DNA of 64,000 bases from UBA6107 sp964533735. GTDB taxonomy: Bacteria; Chloroflexota; Anaerolineae; Anaerolineales; Anaerolineaceae. The first letter of the stretch is position 1. Each line of letters starts with the position of its first letter. Below, one piece after another: positions 42,755-51,495 of the stretch. Position numbers and translations under genes: made by a program. The stretch spans positions 248,001 to 312,000 of the forward strand of contig CAZHMD010000001.1 of assembly GCA_964533735.1 (NCBI GenBank), given 5' to 3'. The notes beneath the pieces were generated by a model, which saw only the letters and a list, made by a program, of their open reading frames with translations, was not told the DNA's origin and searched no databases.

Positions 42755-43607
42755 GGCCAAATTTCAATAGTATGAGATATAAACCAAGAAGGACAAGTCC
42801 AATTGATCCAGTGTTCTGCAAAAAACCCACTGTATTTGATGGATTTCCGCCTATATACAATCCTGAGCCGACCATTGCCAGGATTCCACCTGGGATTAGT
42901 GGCCACCAGACGAATGTTTTGTAAAACAATCTTGAGCAAACAGTGATCAAAATCCAGCCGAGTGAAAACCAGACGAGCATAACCCCTGTATCTCTCAATC
43001 CATTTACATCCCCAACGGTTGCCCAGCCATTATAGACGCCGATTCCAATTGTAATGAGTAATAATCCTGGAATGAATAGACCAATGCTTTTTTTGAAAAA
43101 ACCCCAAATAATAAAAATTATGCCTACTGCCAGAGATATCGCCAGCGAGAATGTAAGAATAGAAAGTTCACCGTTAAGGAAAACAATTGCCACTGCCAGG
43201 CTGACAAATACAACAAATAATGACCACCAATAATACTTTTTAACCATTATCCTGGTGCTTAAGAAAATTCCTATCCAACACAATGCAAACAGAATTAAAC
43301 CATAAGCCAGTGTTATTAAAACATCATGCTTCAAGAATGATTGAAACAGGAGGAAGAAAATCCCTCCAATGCCAATAACATTTAGTCCCACGATATTCCA
43401 TTTATTTTCTTTTGACCAGATCCCATATGCAAGAATGACGAAACCAATGATCGGTGGTAAGGCAATTGGAATCCACCCTGAGTGTAATTTCTGATCGATG
43501 AATAAGAGTAATCCCCCAATAACCAGGATTACCCCAATTCCAGGTGCTAAATGCGTAAACTTATTTTTATTATTGTTATTGCCGTTTTTATATTGTGATG
43601 ATGCCAT
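42744..43607 (-). CDS. Polytopic membrane protein in a two-component operon
   Basis: A 287-residue protein with eight to ten hydrophobic helices filling residues 20-285, after a short Asn/Lys-rich N-terminus. I do not recognise a family. Its start overlaps the response regulator gene by 20 bases, so it is translated with the two-component system and may be a sensor partner or an output of it. Repeated G-G-I/G-L-L-L-F stretches suggest internal repeat structure. Confidence 0.7.
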   Translation of the reverse strand: MASSQYKNGNNNNKNKFTHLAPGIGVILVIGGLLLFIDQKLHSGWIPIALPPIIGFVILAYGIWSKENKWNIVGLNVIGIGGIFFLLFQSFLKHDVLITLAYGLILFALCWIGIFLSTRIMVKKYYWWSLFVVFVSLAVAIVFLNGELSILTFSLAISLAVGIIFIIWGFFKKSIGLFIPGLLLITIGIGVYNGWATVGDVNGLRDTGVMLVWFSLGWILITVCSRLFYKTFVWWPLIPGGILAMVGSGLYIGGNPSNTVGFLQNTGSIGLVLLGLYLILLKFGLKK

Positions 43608-44247
43608 ATTCCTTTGCCTTTAAAACAGCCTGCATTCTGTCCCGAACACCTAGTTTGCTCAAAATACTGGACAAATGATTTTTTACAGTTCCCTCTGAAA
43701 TAACCAGTATGTCAGCGATTTCTTTATTGCTCGCACCAGTTGCCACATACTTTAATATCTCAACTTCTCTATTCGATAATGGATCTGCAAGCGTTTTTTT
43801 TGGATCAGCAGAGGTTGGTCGGGAAATCCTGGAAAATTCCGAAACGACTTTAGCTGTTATCGAAGGCAAAAGAAAATACTCGCCTTTATAGGCAGCCCTG
43901 ATGGCTTCAATCAGTTTTTCTGCAGAAACATCTTTCAATAAATATCCTACGGCACCTGCCCTCAAGCCTTCAAAAACAGTTTCGTCATCATCAAAAGTGG
44001 TTAATACAATCACCTTTATGTTTTTTCCAAGTTTCACGATCTTCCGTGTTGCCTCTACTCCATCCATGACTGGCATACGCAGGTCCATAAGAACCACATC
44101 GGGAGACAAGGTAAAAGCCAGGCGCAACGCCTCCTCACCATTGGAAGCATCTCCAATAATGTCCAAACCAGGATAGGCACTTAGGAGAGTTCTTAGCGCC
44201 TCTCTAAATAATGATTGATCATCTGCAATTAAAATCTTAATCGACAT
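43588..44247 (-). CDS. Response regulator, NarL/LuxR type
   Basis: A 219-residue regulator: the receiver domain has A-D-D-Q-S at the acidic pair, phospho-Asp in V-V-L-M-D-L-R-M-P, and T-T/K further on. The LuxR helix-turn-helix follows from about residue 155 (L-S-N-R-E-V-E-I-L, G-A-S-N-K-E-I-A, S-E-G-T-V-K-N-H-L). It overlaps the histidine kinase gene by 11 bases and the membrane-protein gene by 20, giving a three-gene unit. Targets are unknown. Confidence 0.94.
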   Translation of the reverse strand: MSIKILIADDQSLFREALRTLLSAYPGLDIIGDASNGEEALRLAFTLSPDVVLMDLRMPVMDGVEATRKIVKLGKNIKVIVLTTFDDDETVFEGLRAGAVGYLLKDVSAEKLIEAIRAAYKGEYFLLPSITAKVVSEFSRISRPTSADPKKTLADPLSNREVEILKYVATGASNKEIADILVISEGTVKNHLSSILSKLGVRDRMQAVLKAKEYGIITI

Positions 44248-45460
44248 GGTTACTCGGAATCTTAATTTTCAACATAAACCCTTCTCCTGGTGAGGTTTTA
44301 ATTTCTACCTCGCCTTTTAGCAATCGCACTCGCTCTTTTATCCCTATTAGGCCAAAACCCTGATCTATCGAATTATTTCCTATTCCATTATCCAGCGAGG
44401 TAAGAAGTATATTATTTTCATCAGTATAATCCAGAGTCAGTATTACCTCACTAGCCTTTGAGTGTTTAACTGCATTATTGACCATTTCTTGTGCGGCGCG
44501 GTATAGCGTTAAGTCCACCTTGGGAGAAATCTCTCTAGTCTCTCCAATTAATTTTAGATTGATTTTTTGAGCTTTCGAAGATGACGAGTCAGCAATTATT
44601 GTTAATCGCTCTACCAAAGACCTTATATCAATGGAATCCTGCCGAAGTGCAAAAACAGAGTTCCGTACATCAATTAAGGCTTCTGAAGAGAGGTGCGTTG
44701 CACTTTCAATCATCTTCTCAGCTTTTTTCTTGTCTTTGTTAATGACTGCAGTTGCAGCCTTAAGTTGCATATTGATGATGGTTAAATAATGACCTAGACC
44801 GTCGTGAATTTCTCTAGCCAGACGATTGCGTTCCTGGATGATCGTTAGATCTTTTACTCTACTGGCGTATTCGCTTAAATTTTTATTCGCTTCTGAAAGT
44901 TCATCAGCCAGGTTTTCCAGTTTAACCCTGGCGCGTAATTCTGTTACTGCCATTTGGGTGAAAATAAGAATAACCACCTGTCCAGTGAAGAAAAATGGGG
45001 CCCCCTGCCATACTTCAGCTAGGCTACTTGAATAGGCTAACACAGATAAGATATAAGTCAAAATGATTGCCCCGTTTACCACCAACATCCTATCCTGATC
45101 CAGCAGCATCGCCGTATGAGCTACAAGGGGAAGCAGTACAAGTGCATTTATCCCTGCCCCCCTTCCCAGATATACAATTAATCCACCGATTATTAACTGT
45201 GCAGCAAAGTAAAGCAAATTTGATATAACTGAATCGGCAGTTTGAGCATAAGCAAAACCGTAGATCCCAATTGTAATGTAAGCAACACCCAGGAAAATGA
45301 TTGCCAGAATCAATAGCGGATTGGTTATTGGAGCGCTGCTGAATATTGTAAAGAAAGAGATGAAAACAACAAGCGCAAAAGCAAGATCTGTGCCTGTGTT
45401 TAGGGAAAAATAGGCCTTCTTTTCCTGATTCATTTTAGAAATTATAGCATCCTGGTACAT
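44237..45460 (-). CDS. Sensor histidine kinase, HisKA_3 (NarX/DesK-like) type
   Basis: The 407-residue kinase has six hydrophobic helices (about 25-170), a short coiled coil (about 172-205), then the HisKA_3 phosphorylation site E-R-N-R-L-A-R-E-I-H-D-G-L-G (His219). The ATPase domain follows, with an A-A-Q-E-M-V-N-N-A-V-K-H N-box, D-N-G-I-G, and a final G-F-G-L-I-G-I-K-E-R. It is the DesK/LiaS-like arrangement that senses membrane or envelope state. The start could be a Met nine codons in. It heads the operon with the response regulator. Confidence 0.93.
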   Translation of the reverse strand: MYQDAIISKMNQEKKAYFSLNTGTDLAFALVVFISFFTIFSSAPITNPLLILAIIFLGVAYITIGIYGFAYAQTADSVISNLLYFAAQLIIGGLIVYLGRGAGINALVLLPLVAHTAMLLDQDRMLVVNGAIILTYILSVLAYSSSLAEVWQGAPFFFTGQVVILIFTQMAVTELRARVKLENLADELSEANKNLSEYASRVKDLTIIQERNRLAREIHDGLGHYLTIINMQLKAATAVINKDKKKAEKMIESATHLSSEALIDVRNSVFALRQDSIDIRSLVERLTIIADSSSSKAQKINLKLIGETREISPKVDLTLYRAAQEMVNNAVKHSKASEVILTLDYTDENNILLTSLDNGIGNNSIDQGFGLIGIKERVRLLKGEVEIKTSPGEGFMLKIKIPSNHVD

Positions 45461-45506
45461 TCCAGGAATCCTACCTGAGTAATAATAAGCTAATTATGAA
45501 TGTGAA

Positions 45507-47279
45507 TTATTTATTGGCGAACTCCAGGTAGACCGGATCGTGATCTGAAAACCGCGTGTTTTGGTCGTAGGAAGCATTAAGGTGAACAACTTTAGTAGAC
45601 AATACCCTTTCCGCCAACTTTGAATCAACCAGAATATAGTCTAATTGGAAGCTATTCCCTTCAAAAATATAACTGTAACTCTCAGAGACCAGTTCAACTG
45701 ATAAAGGAATATTTAAATTATTTGCTGTCATCGTAGAAACGGTATTGGACCAGGGATAATCATTCAAGTCTCCGGCAACGATTATGCCCAAATCAGTACT
45801 AAGCCGGCTAAACTTTTCAATACTCTCCGCAATCAATTTCGCTTGCGTCTCTCTTTTAACTTGTTCTGGTTTCTCTGGAGGTTGTATGGCTCCCCAATTT
45901 GGAGATGCGGCTGCTTGAGAAACGAGGTGCACTCCAACGATCATTATTTTTTCGGTTTTCCAGCTGAACAACCAAATTGTGGGTTTTCTGGTGCCCCAAA
46001 ATGGACTTTCATTTTGAGCAAATCGATAAGGATTTTGTCCGATGATGACCTCTCCATTTCGTACGGTCAATCCCCGCACCGAGGTGTCCGGACGATCCAG
46101 AATTAATCCTCGGTCTGCCCGATACAATACTGCTGACCGAATATTCCCTCCTTCAATACCACCGTCCTGGTTGTTTTCCGGAGGATTATCGCTTGTAGTA
46201 TATTCTGGACCCCCGCATTTCTTTATCTCCAATGTGAGGTTCTCTAAAGTATCCTGAGCAGTGACAACGCCGTCATCAACAGTTCCACTATCATCCATAA
46301 CTTCATGCAATACTACTATGTCAGGAGAATCAAGTTCATTTGCAATTTGGTAACTGATCCCTTTAATTTTTTTCTCATCATCATACATTGAAAAGTTCTC
46401 AATATTGTAAGAGATGATATTTAATGACTCATCGCTTTCTCGCTGGATGAATTCTTTTTCAGGCTTACTTGATTTGATTACAGGATCCTGTATCGTCCAG
46501 ATTTTATAATTACCGAAGGAATACTCCATAATCCCTATTATGGGGATGGAGAATTTGTCACCTACGTTCACTTTTTGAGTAAAACTGGAAGCAACATCGA
46601 CCATGATTGTTTCTGGATTTTCGTCCCCTTCCTGTAACAACAAATTACCATTTTCTGAGATCAAATTAGCATTGGTTTTCGTATCAGGCAGGACAACAAA
46701 TTCGTTGTACGAATTCTTAGGTCCAACGACAATACCGCTATCAATGCCAACAAGCATAAATTCAAGGCTTTCGTAATAATCCAGGCCATCAGTTGACACA
46801 GTAAATTCCGAACCTTTATCGATATATCGATCCGGGGTTGTGGTGTTGCCATTATGGATTGAAACATAATTCGGCATTCCCATTCGTCCAGGCAGGATTT
46901 TTATAACTGGATCGTGCATCTCAGTCCGTGAAAGGTTATGATAATCTTCGCCACCAGCTGTGAATTCTTCAATTTTGCCATCAATTGATACAAGCTGACC
47001 GGGGAAAACACTTGGATAATTTGCGGTAAAAACGAAAATTGCCTCAGAGCTGCAAGCCTGGTCGTCAGGAATTGTTGTTTGCATTGTGAAACCGGTCGTA
47101 AATTTATGGGTAACAACACCTTCCACTCCTGTTACTGTCTCATTGACATAAGGTGACCTATGCGCACATCCCTGAATATCTGAGATGCGTATCTGGTCCG
47201 GATTTGGACTAATTTTTGGTGTGCATGAGCAAACAAGAATTGCCAAAGTAAAAACACAGATAATTTTATTTATTTTCAT
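45507..47279 (-). CDS. Extracellular nuclease lipoprotein (ExeM/NucH-like, EEP domain)
   Basis: With the ATG at 47279 the 590-residue protein begins with a lipoprotein signal (I-L-V-C-S-C). Two beta-barrel OB-like regions (about 25-130 and 130-285) precede an endonuclease/exonuclease/phosphatase domain (about 295-590): N-I-E-N-F near its start, L-H-E-V for the metal Glu, A-G-D-L-N-D-Y, and the final S-D-H-D-P-V. This is the layout of secreted nucleases that degrade environmental DNA for phosphate or nucleosides. The longer start at 47312 adds a tail before the signal and is unlikely. It is divergent from glpK. Confidence 0.85.
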   Translation of the reverse strand: MKINKIICVFTLAILVCSCTPKISPNPDQIRISDIQGCAHRSPYVNETVTGVEGVVTHKFTTGFTMQTTIPDDQACSSEAIFVFTANYPSVFPGQLVSIDGKIEEFTAGGEDYHNLSRTEMHDPVIKILPGRMGMPNYVSIHNGNTTTPDRYIDKGSEFTVSTDGLDYYESLEFMLVGIDSGIVVGPKNSYNEFVVLPDTKTNANLISENGNLLLQEGDENPETIMVDVASSFTQKVNVGDKFSIPIIGIMEYSFGNYKIWTIQDPVIKSSKPEKEFIQRESDESLNIISYNIENFSMYDDEKKIKGISYQIANELDSPDIVVLHEVMDDSGTVDDGVVTAQDTLENLTLEIKKCGGPEYTTSDNPPENNQDGGIEGGNIRSAVLYRADRGLILDRPDTSVRGLTVRNGEVIIGQNPYRFAQNESPFWGTRKPTIWLFSWKTEKIMIVGVHLVSQAAASPNWGAIQPPEKPEQVKRETQAKLIAESIEKFSRLSTDLGIIVAGDLNDYPWSNTVSTMTANNLNIPLSVELVSESYSYIFEGNSFQLDYILVDSKLAERVLSTKVVHLNASYDQNTRFSDHDPVYLEFANK

Positions 47280-47353
47280 AACCTGACCATGTTGTATATT
47301 ATCAATTTTCATTATTGTATAATCTTACTTGAAACCACCAAATCTGGAGGCAT

Positions 47354-48847
47354 ATGGGAAATTTTATTGCCGCAATAGACCAGGGAACCACCAGCACACG
47401 GTTCATCGTTTTTGATCAAAACGCCAATATCGTGGCAAGTGATCAAAAAGAGCACAGACAGATCTATCCCGCTCCTGGATTGGTCGAACATGATGCGTTG
47501 GAAATTTGGTCAAATACCCAGGAAGTAATCGCCAATGCAATGCGTAAATCAGGACTCAAGTCTGAAGATATCACTGCACTGGGAATTACAAATCAACGGG
47601 AAACGAGTGTTTTATGGAACAAGGTGACGGGTCTGCCGTATTGCAATGCCATAGTCTGGCAGGATACACGGACTTCCACGATTTGTGAGGGACTTGCTTT
47701 AGAAGGGGGTATTGATCGTTTTCGAGGAAAGACTGGCCTTCCCCTTGCCACGTATTTTTCTGGACCAAAGATCAAATGGATGCTTGACAATGTATCCGGG
47801 ATCAAGGCTGATCTGGAAAAAAGAGAGGTGCTTTTCGGTAATATCGATTCATGGCTCCTCTGGAACCTCACTGGTGGCACACGAAATGGCGTACATCTAA
47901 CAGATGTAACCAATGCCTCCAGAACAATGCTAATGAATCTTGTTACTCTTAACTGGGATGAGGAAATTCTTGAAACCCTTGGAATCCCCTCGAGTATTCT
48001 CCCAAAAATAGTCTCAAGCTCCGAAGTTTACGGATTTACCCAAACATCCCTGAAGAATGTTGCTATTTCAGGCGATCTCGGGGATCAACAAGCCGCCCTT
48101 TTTGGGCAGGGCTGCTATAAAACCGGAGATGCAAAAAATACCTATGGCACAGGTTGTTTCTTGCTAATGAATACAGGCCAACAATCGGTAATTAGCAGGA
48201 ACGGTTTATTGACTACTGTTGGTTACCGCATCGGTGACTCACCAGCTGTGTACTGCCTGGAAGGGTCTGTGGCGATTGCAGGTGCTTTAGTTCAATGGCT
48301 GCGAGATAATCTCCAGTTCATTGACCATTCTTCTGATATTGAACCTCTGGCTCGTACAGTTCCCGATAATGGTGACATCTATTTTGTGCCGGCATTCTCA
48401 GGTTTATACGCTCCTTATTGGAAATCTGATGCCCGCGGAGTAATAGTTGGGTTGACCAGGTTTGTGAATAAAGGACATATAGCCAGAGCAGCTTTGGAGG
48501 CTACAGCCTTTCAAACCAAAGAGGTTCTAAATGCGATGGAGATTGATTCAGGAATTAATTTAAAGACTTTGAAAGTTGATGGCGGCATGGTTGTCAATGA
48601 GCTCTTGATGCAATTCCAGGCAGACATCCTGAACGTTCCGGTTGTCCGTCCGCGTATCACCGAAACCACCGCACTTGGTGCAGCATACGCTGCCGGATTG
48701 GCAACTTCATTTTGGAAATCTACTGATGAACTGCTGGTAAACTGGGGAAAAGACAAAGAATGGATTCCTAAAATGAAATCAGAACAACGCAATATGATCT
48801 ACGGCAAGTGGAAAAAGGCGGTTACAAAAACATTTGAATGGGTATAG
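47354..48847 (+). CDS. glpK: Glycerol kinase
   Basis: The 497-residue FGGY-family kinase has both family signatures: D-Q-G-T-T-S-T-R near residue 10 and the later W-K-S-D-A-R-G-V-I-V-G-L, with F-E-H-R-Q-like ligands replaced as K-E-H-R-Q-I-Y-P. Glycerol contacts R/E in N-Q-R-E-T and D in the D-L-G-D-Q-Q-A-A segment are present. It makes sn-glycerol 3-phosphate. GGAGG precedes the ATG. Neither glpF nor glpD is near. A TATAAT at 47316-47321 may be its -10. Divergent from the nuclease gene. Confidence 0.96.
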   Translation: MGNFIAAIDQGTTSTRFIVFDQNANIVASDQKEHRQIYPAPGLVEHDALEIWSNTQEVIANAMRKSGLKSEDITALGITNQRETSVLWNKVTGLPYCNAIVWQDTRTSTICEGLALEGGIDRFRGKTGLPLATYFSGPKIKWMLDNVSGIKADLEKREVLFGNIDSWLLWNLTGGTRNGVHLTDVTNASRTMLMNLVTLNWDEEILETLGIPSSILPKIVSSSEVYGFTQTSLKNVAISGDLGDQQAALFGQGCYKTGDAKNTYGTGCFLLMNTGQQSVISRNGLLTTVGYRIGDSPAVYCLEGSVAIAGALVQWLRDNLQFIDHSSDIEPLARTVPDNGDIYFVPAFSGLYAPYWKSDARGVIVGLTRFVNKGHIARAALEATAFQTKEVLNAMEIDSGINLKTLKVDGGMVVNELLMQFQADILNVPVVRPRITETTALGAAYAAGLATSFWKSTDELLVNWGKDKEWIPKMKSEQRNMIYGKWKKAVTKTFEWV

Positions 48848-48921
48848 GGATTTTTCAATTCCTCAATGGTTGAGCCTATTCACTAAACAATCCATCTAAT
48901 AAATTTCCTTATAGGCTATCC

Positions 48922-48950
48922 TTGACTGAAAAGGAATATGCAACTACAAT
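48922..48950 (+). promoter_or_regulatory. Sigma-70-type promoter for the L25 gene
   Basis: TTGACT (48922-48927) and TACAAT (48945-48950) are separated by exactly 17 bases, one mismatch from consensus in each box. The start of transcription would be near 48957. A leader of about 75 bases then precedes the L25 ATG, containing a CACCGGTG palindrome (49002-49009) flanked by GAGCG and CGCTC arms, which could form a regulatory stem. Confidence 0.8.
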
Positions 48951-49032
48951 CTAAAGTTGCCTCCCGAGAGGTAAATCTAATATAGAGCGAAGGTAACCAA
49001 AACACCGGTGAGAGGCGCTCGAAGGAATAAAA

Positions 49033-49680
49033 ATGGAAAAGATCGTCATTAATGCAGTTAAAAGAACGGTAACCGGTAAGCAGGTAGGTGTTTTACGAAG
49101 AGCTGGCAAACTTCCAGGTGTGATTTACGGGCACAAAGTCGATCCTATTGCGATAACCATGGATCTCAAGCAGTCCACCCATATATTAAACATCGCCACT
49201 TCTTCAAGTATTATTCAAATCGACCTGGAAGGCGTTGAATATTCCGCATTGGTACGTGAAAAACAGAAAGATTACCTAAAAAACCGTTTCATTCATGTAG
49301 ATTTTCAAGCGGTTTCCCAGACTGAAAAGATTAAAGCCGAAGTTGGAATCGAATTTGTTGGAATTGCTCCTGCAGTGAAAGATTTCAGTGGTGTCATCGT
49401 TGAAGGCATTACTGCCATTGAAGTAGAAGCCCTTCCAAAAGACTTACCAGAACGGTTTGTAGTTGATATTTCTACACTGGCTGAAATTGGTAATGCAATC
49501 TTCATTAATGATCTTTCAATTCCAGCCAATGTCGAGGTTCTGAGCTCATTGGAAGATATGATTGTCATGGTATCTGCTCCTGCAGCCGAAGAAATTGAGG
49601 TTGTTGAGACTGAAGAACTGGCAGAAGAACCGGAAGTGATCGAAAAAGGCAAGAAGGAAGAAGACGAAACACCAGAATAA
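49033..49680 (+). CDS. rplY: Ribosomal protein L25, long CTC form
   Basis: A 215-residue bL25 of the two-domain CTC type: an N-terminal 5S-rRNA-binding domain (about 1-92, with L-R-R-A-G-K-L-P-G-V-I-Y-G) and a C-terminal TL5-like beta domain (about 95-185). An acidic tail of about 30 residues rich in Glu follows. The long form is also known as general stress protein Ctc. It has its own promoter and a strong terminator, so it forms a one-gene unit. GAAGGAAT precedes the ATG. Confidence 0.95.
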   Translation: MEKIVINAVKRTVTGKQVGVLRRAGKLPGVIYGHKVDPIAITMDLKQSTHILNIATSSSIIQIDLEGVEYSALVREKQKDYLKNRFIHVDFQAVSQTEKIKAEVGIEFVGIAPAVKDFSGVIVEGITAIEVEALPKDLPERFVVDISTLAEIGNAIFINDLSIPANVEVLSSLEDMIVMVSAPAAEEIEVVETEELAEEPEVIEKGKKEEDETPE

Positions 49681-49700
49681 AACGCAAATTAGTCTTTCAA

Positions 49701-49730
49701 AAAAACAACGGGTTTACCCGTTGTTTTTTT
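49701..49730. terminator. Bidirectional hairpin terminator after rplY
   Basis: AAAAACAACGGG (49701-49712) pairs perfectly with CCCGTTGTTTTT (49717-49728) around a TTTA loop, followed by more T. The A-tract on the left provides the U-tract on the minus strand. It serves both rplY and the convergent NUDIX gene, whose stop codon is at its right edge. Confidence 0.93.
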
Positions 49731-50298
49731 ATTTAATCAAGCCGATCAATTCTTTTACAACTTTTGCCGTAAACCCCCATAAATGTTCGCCGTTGTAATC
49801 CTTGTAATGGATTACTCTGCGAATACCGAATTTTTCATTATGATAGTCTTCTTCGTAACAATTCCTCTCGTCCATCAACCATTGCAAGGGAATGGTAAAC
49901 ACTGAATCAACTTCACATTTGTTGATTTTCAGCAATATCGGCCATTCCAGTAACGCCACAAAAGGAAAAACCGAAAAACCAGTGATCGTGGTTAACGACG
50001 GCAAAGCACCAATGACCTGGATATCTTCAGATTTGATGCCGATTTCTTCCCTGGTTTCACGTAAAGCAGTATTTTCAAGGTTTAGGTCTGCAGGTTCAAA
50101 GGATCCGCCAGGAAAGGACACTTCGTTTTGATGAGTGCTTACAAAGTGAGTTCTCCTTGTGAATACGAGATGCCATTCGCCTTCCTGTGTCACTAATGGA
50201 ATTAGAATAGCAGCTTTCGAAAGGCTCCCGTCGCCTGGAAGTGTCTCGAATTTTGAATGGATCAATTCTCGTTTAAGGATTTCTGGGAGATCTTTCAT
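49729..50298 (-). CDS. NUDIX hydrolase, CoA pyrophosphatase type
   Basis: The 189-residue protein has the CoA-pyrophosphatase signature (F-T-R-R-T-x-F-V-S-T-H-Q-N-E-V-S-F-P-G-G) before the NUDIX box ending R-E-T-R-E-E-I-G. The box is slightly altered as is usual for this branch. It would cut CoA, or oxidised CoA, to 3',5'-ADP and phosphopantetheine. The start touches the end of trmI, making it the last gene of the tRNA-modification operon. Confidence 0.9.
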   Translation of the reverse strand: MKDLPEILKRELIHSKFETLPGDGSLSKAAILIPLVTQEGEWHLVFTRRTHFVSTHQNEVSFPGGSFEPADLNLENTALRETREEIGIKSEDIQVIGALPSLTTITGFSVFPFVALLEWPILLKINKCEVDSVFTIPLQWLMDERNCYEEDYHNEKFGIRRVIHYKDYNGEHLWGFTAKVVKELIGLIK

Positions 50299-51197
50299 TA
50301 TTCCAAATCAATAATTTCTGGCAGATTGGCATTGTCATTCGGAACGCTATCATCTTCTTCACCTGGCAAACCAATTTCACGTAATAATTTCTGGTCAGAA
50401 ATCGACTTATCGATTGTTACCGATCGAGCAAAAATCAGATATCCAGTGTGTGAGATCATTCTATCCGCCGGCCGAAACCGTAGAGGTTCAGATTTGTAAT
50501 AGCGTAAAGAAATATCGCACACATCAACAAATGCAAATTCATTTTGCCTGAGGGTTATCAATAATTTCACCACCTGGTTCATTGTGGGCAGAATACACCC
50601 AAAATAACCCCCCGGTTTGAGAGCTTTCTTTACAATATGCATGTAATCATAAGAATTGGCCACATCCAGGAAAACAGCATCCACTCCGATTTCTTCAAAT
50701 CCCTCGGAAATATCTTTTACCTTGAATTCAACTCGTTCAGATAGATGTAGTTTCTCCAGGCTTTTCCTGGCGATTGCCTGAGTCTTCGCATTAACCTCAT
50801 AAGTATAGACGCTACCCATTTCGCCAACATAATAAGCCAGAGCGGTGGTAAATGACCCACTGCCGGTACCGGCTTCAATTACTCTTGTCCCGGGAATTAT
50901 CCCCATATGCAATAATATGTAACCGATTTCCTTGGGATACATGATTTGTGTAGCTCTTTTTGTGTGCTTCAACAGATCTGGTAATGAAGGTTGTAGCAGA
51001 AAGAAAGGACTCCCGTTATGGCTGAATATTTGACTCCCCCAGGTCTTTCCTATTAAATCATCATGCTTGACTACTCCACGGTGAGTATGAAGTTCCTGCC
51101 CTGGAGTTAATGTAAAAATAAACGATTTATGGCTGAGTCCCACCAACTGGATCAGGTCTCCCGCTTTCGGGAATACCGAATTTAAGTTTTCAGTCAT
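50298..51197 (-). CDS. trmI: tRNA (adenine-N1)-methyltransferase TrmI
   Basis: A 299-residue class I methyltransferase of the TrmI/GCD14 family: V-I-E-A-G-T-G-S-G-S-F-T is the SAM-binding motif near residue 105, D-A-V-F-L-D-V-A-N follows, and an N-terminal small beta domain (Q-E-L-H-T-H-R-G) is intact. The enzyme makes m1A58 in the tRNA T-loop, known to help heat tolerance in Thermus. GAGGAAAG precedes the ATG at 51197; the longer reading to 51290 runs through the previous gene. A C-terminal acidic extension of about 25 residues is present. Confidence 0.92.
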   Translation of the reverse strand: MTENLNSVFPKAGDLIQLVGLSHKSFIFTLTPGQELHTHRGVVKHDDLIGKTWGSQIFSHNGSPFFLLQPSLPDLLKHTKRATQIMYPKEIGYILLHMGIIPGTRVIEAGTGSGSFTTALAYYVGEMGSVYTYEVNAKTQAIARKSLEKLHLSERVEFKVKDISEGFEEIGVDAVFLDVANSYDYMHIVKKALKPGGYFGCILPTMNQVVKLLITLRQNEFAFVDVCDISLRYYKSEPLRFRPADRMISHTGYLIFARSVTIDKSISDQKLLREIGLPGEEDDSVPNDNANLPEIIDLE

Positions 51198-51495
51198 TCT
51201 TTCCTCTTGGTTTTTCCTGATTCTTCGGACTGGGTTCAACCGAAGCCATGCTAAGCCAGTATCCTGCAAAAAGAAGAACAACAGCGCCAATAATGGCTGA
51301 ACCTAAATTGATTGGACCGAGATTGAGAAAATTGATTTTGAATATCATTGCAACACCATGCCCAATCCAGAAACCCATGATTGAAAATAAATTAAATACG
51401 ATGAGCCATCTCAATCCACCGCCCCGCCAAAAATGGAATCCGCAACCAATTATCATGGCAATCAAAGTACCGAGCAAAATTGAAGGTAAAGTCAT
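51190..51495 (-). CDS. Small membrane protein of unknown function, 101 aa
   Basis: The protein has three hydrophobic helices (about 5-20, 28-50 and 62-82) and a charged C-terminal tail (P-S-P-K-N-Q-E-K-P). I do not recognise a family. The start overlaps the mnmA stop by one base and the end overlaps the trmI start by 8 bases, so it is firmly within the tRNA-modification operon. A membrane-bound function linked to these enzymes is not obvious. Confidence 0.7.
   Translation of the reverse strand: MTLPSILLGTLIAMIIGCGFHFWRGGGLRWLIVFNLFSIMGFWIGHGVAMIFKINFLNLGPINLGSAIIGAVVLLFAGYWLSMASVEPSPKNQEKPRGKND

Noticed and set aside
48860..48880. Small CTCAA/TTGAG hairpin after glpK as terminator
   Set aside because: The stem is only five base pairs and no T-run follows it.
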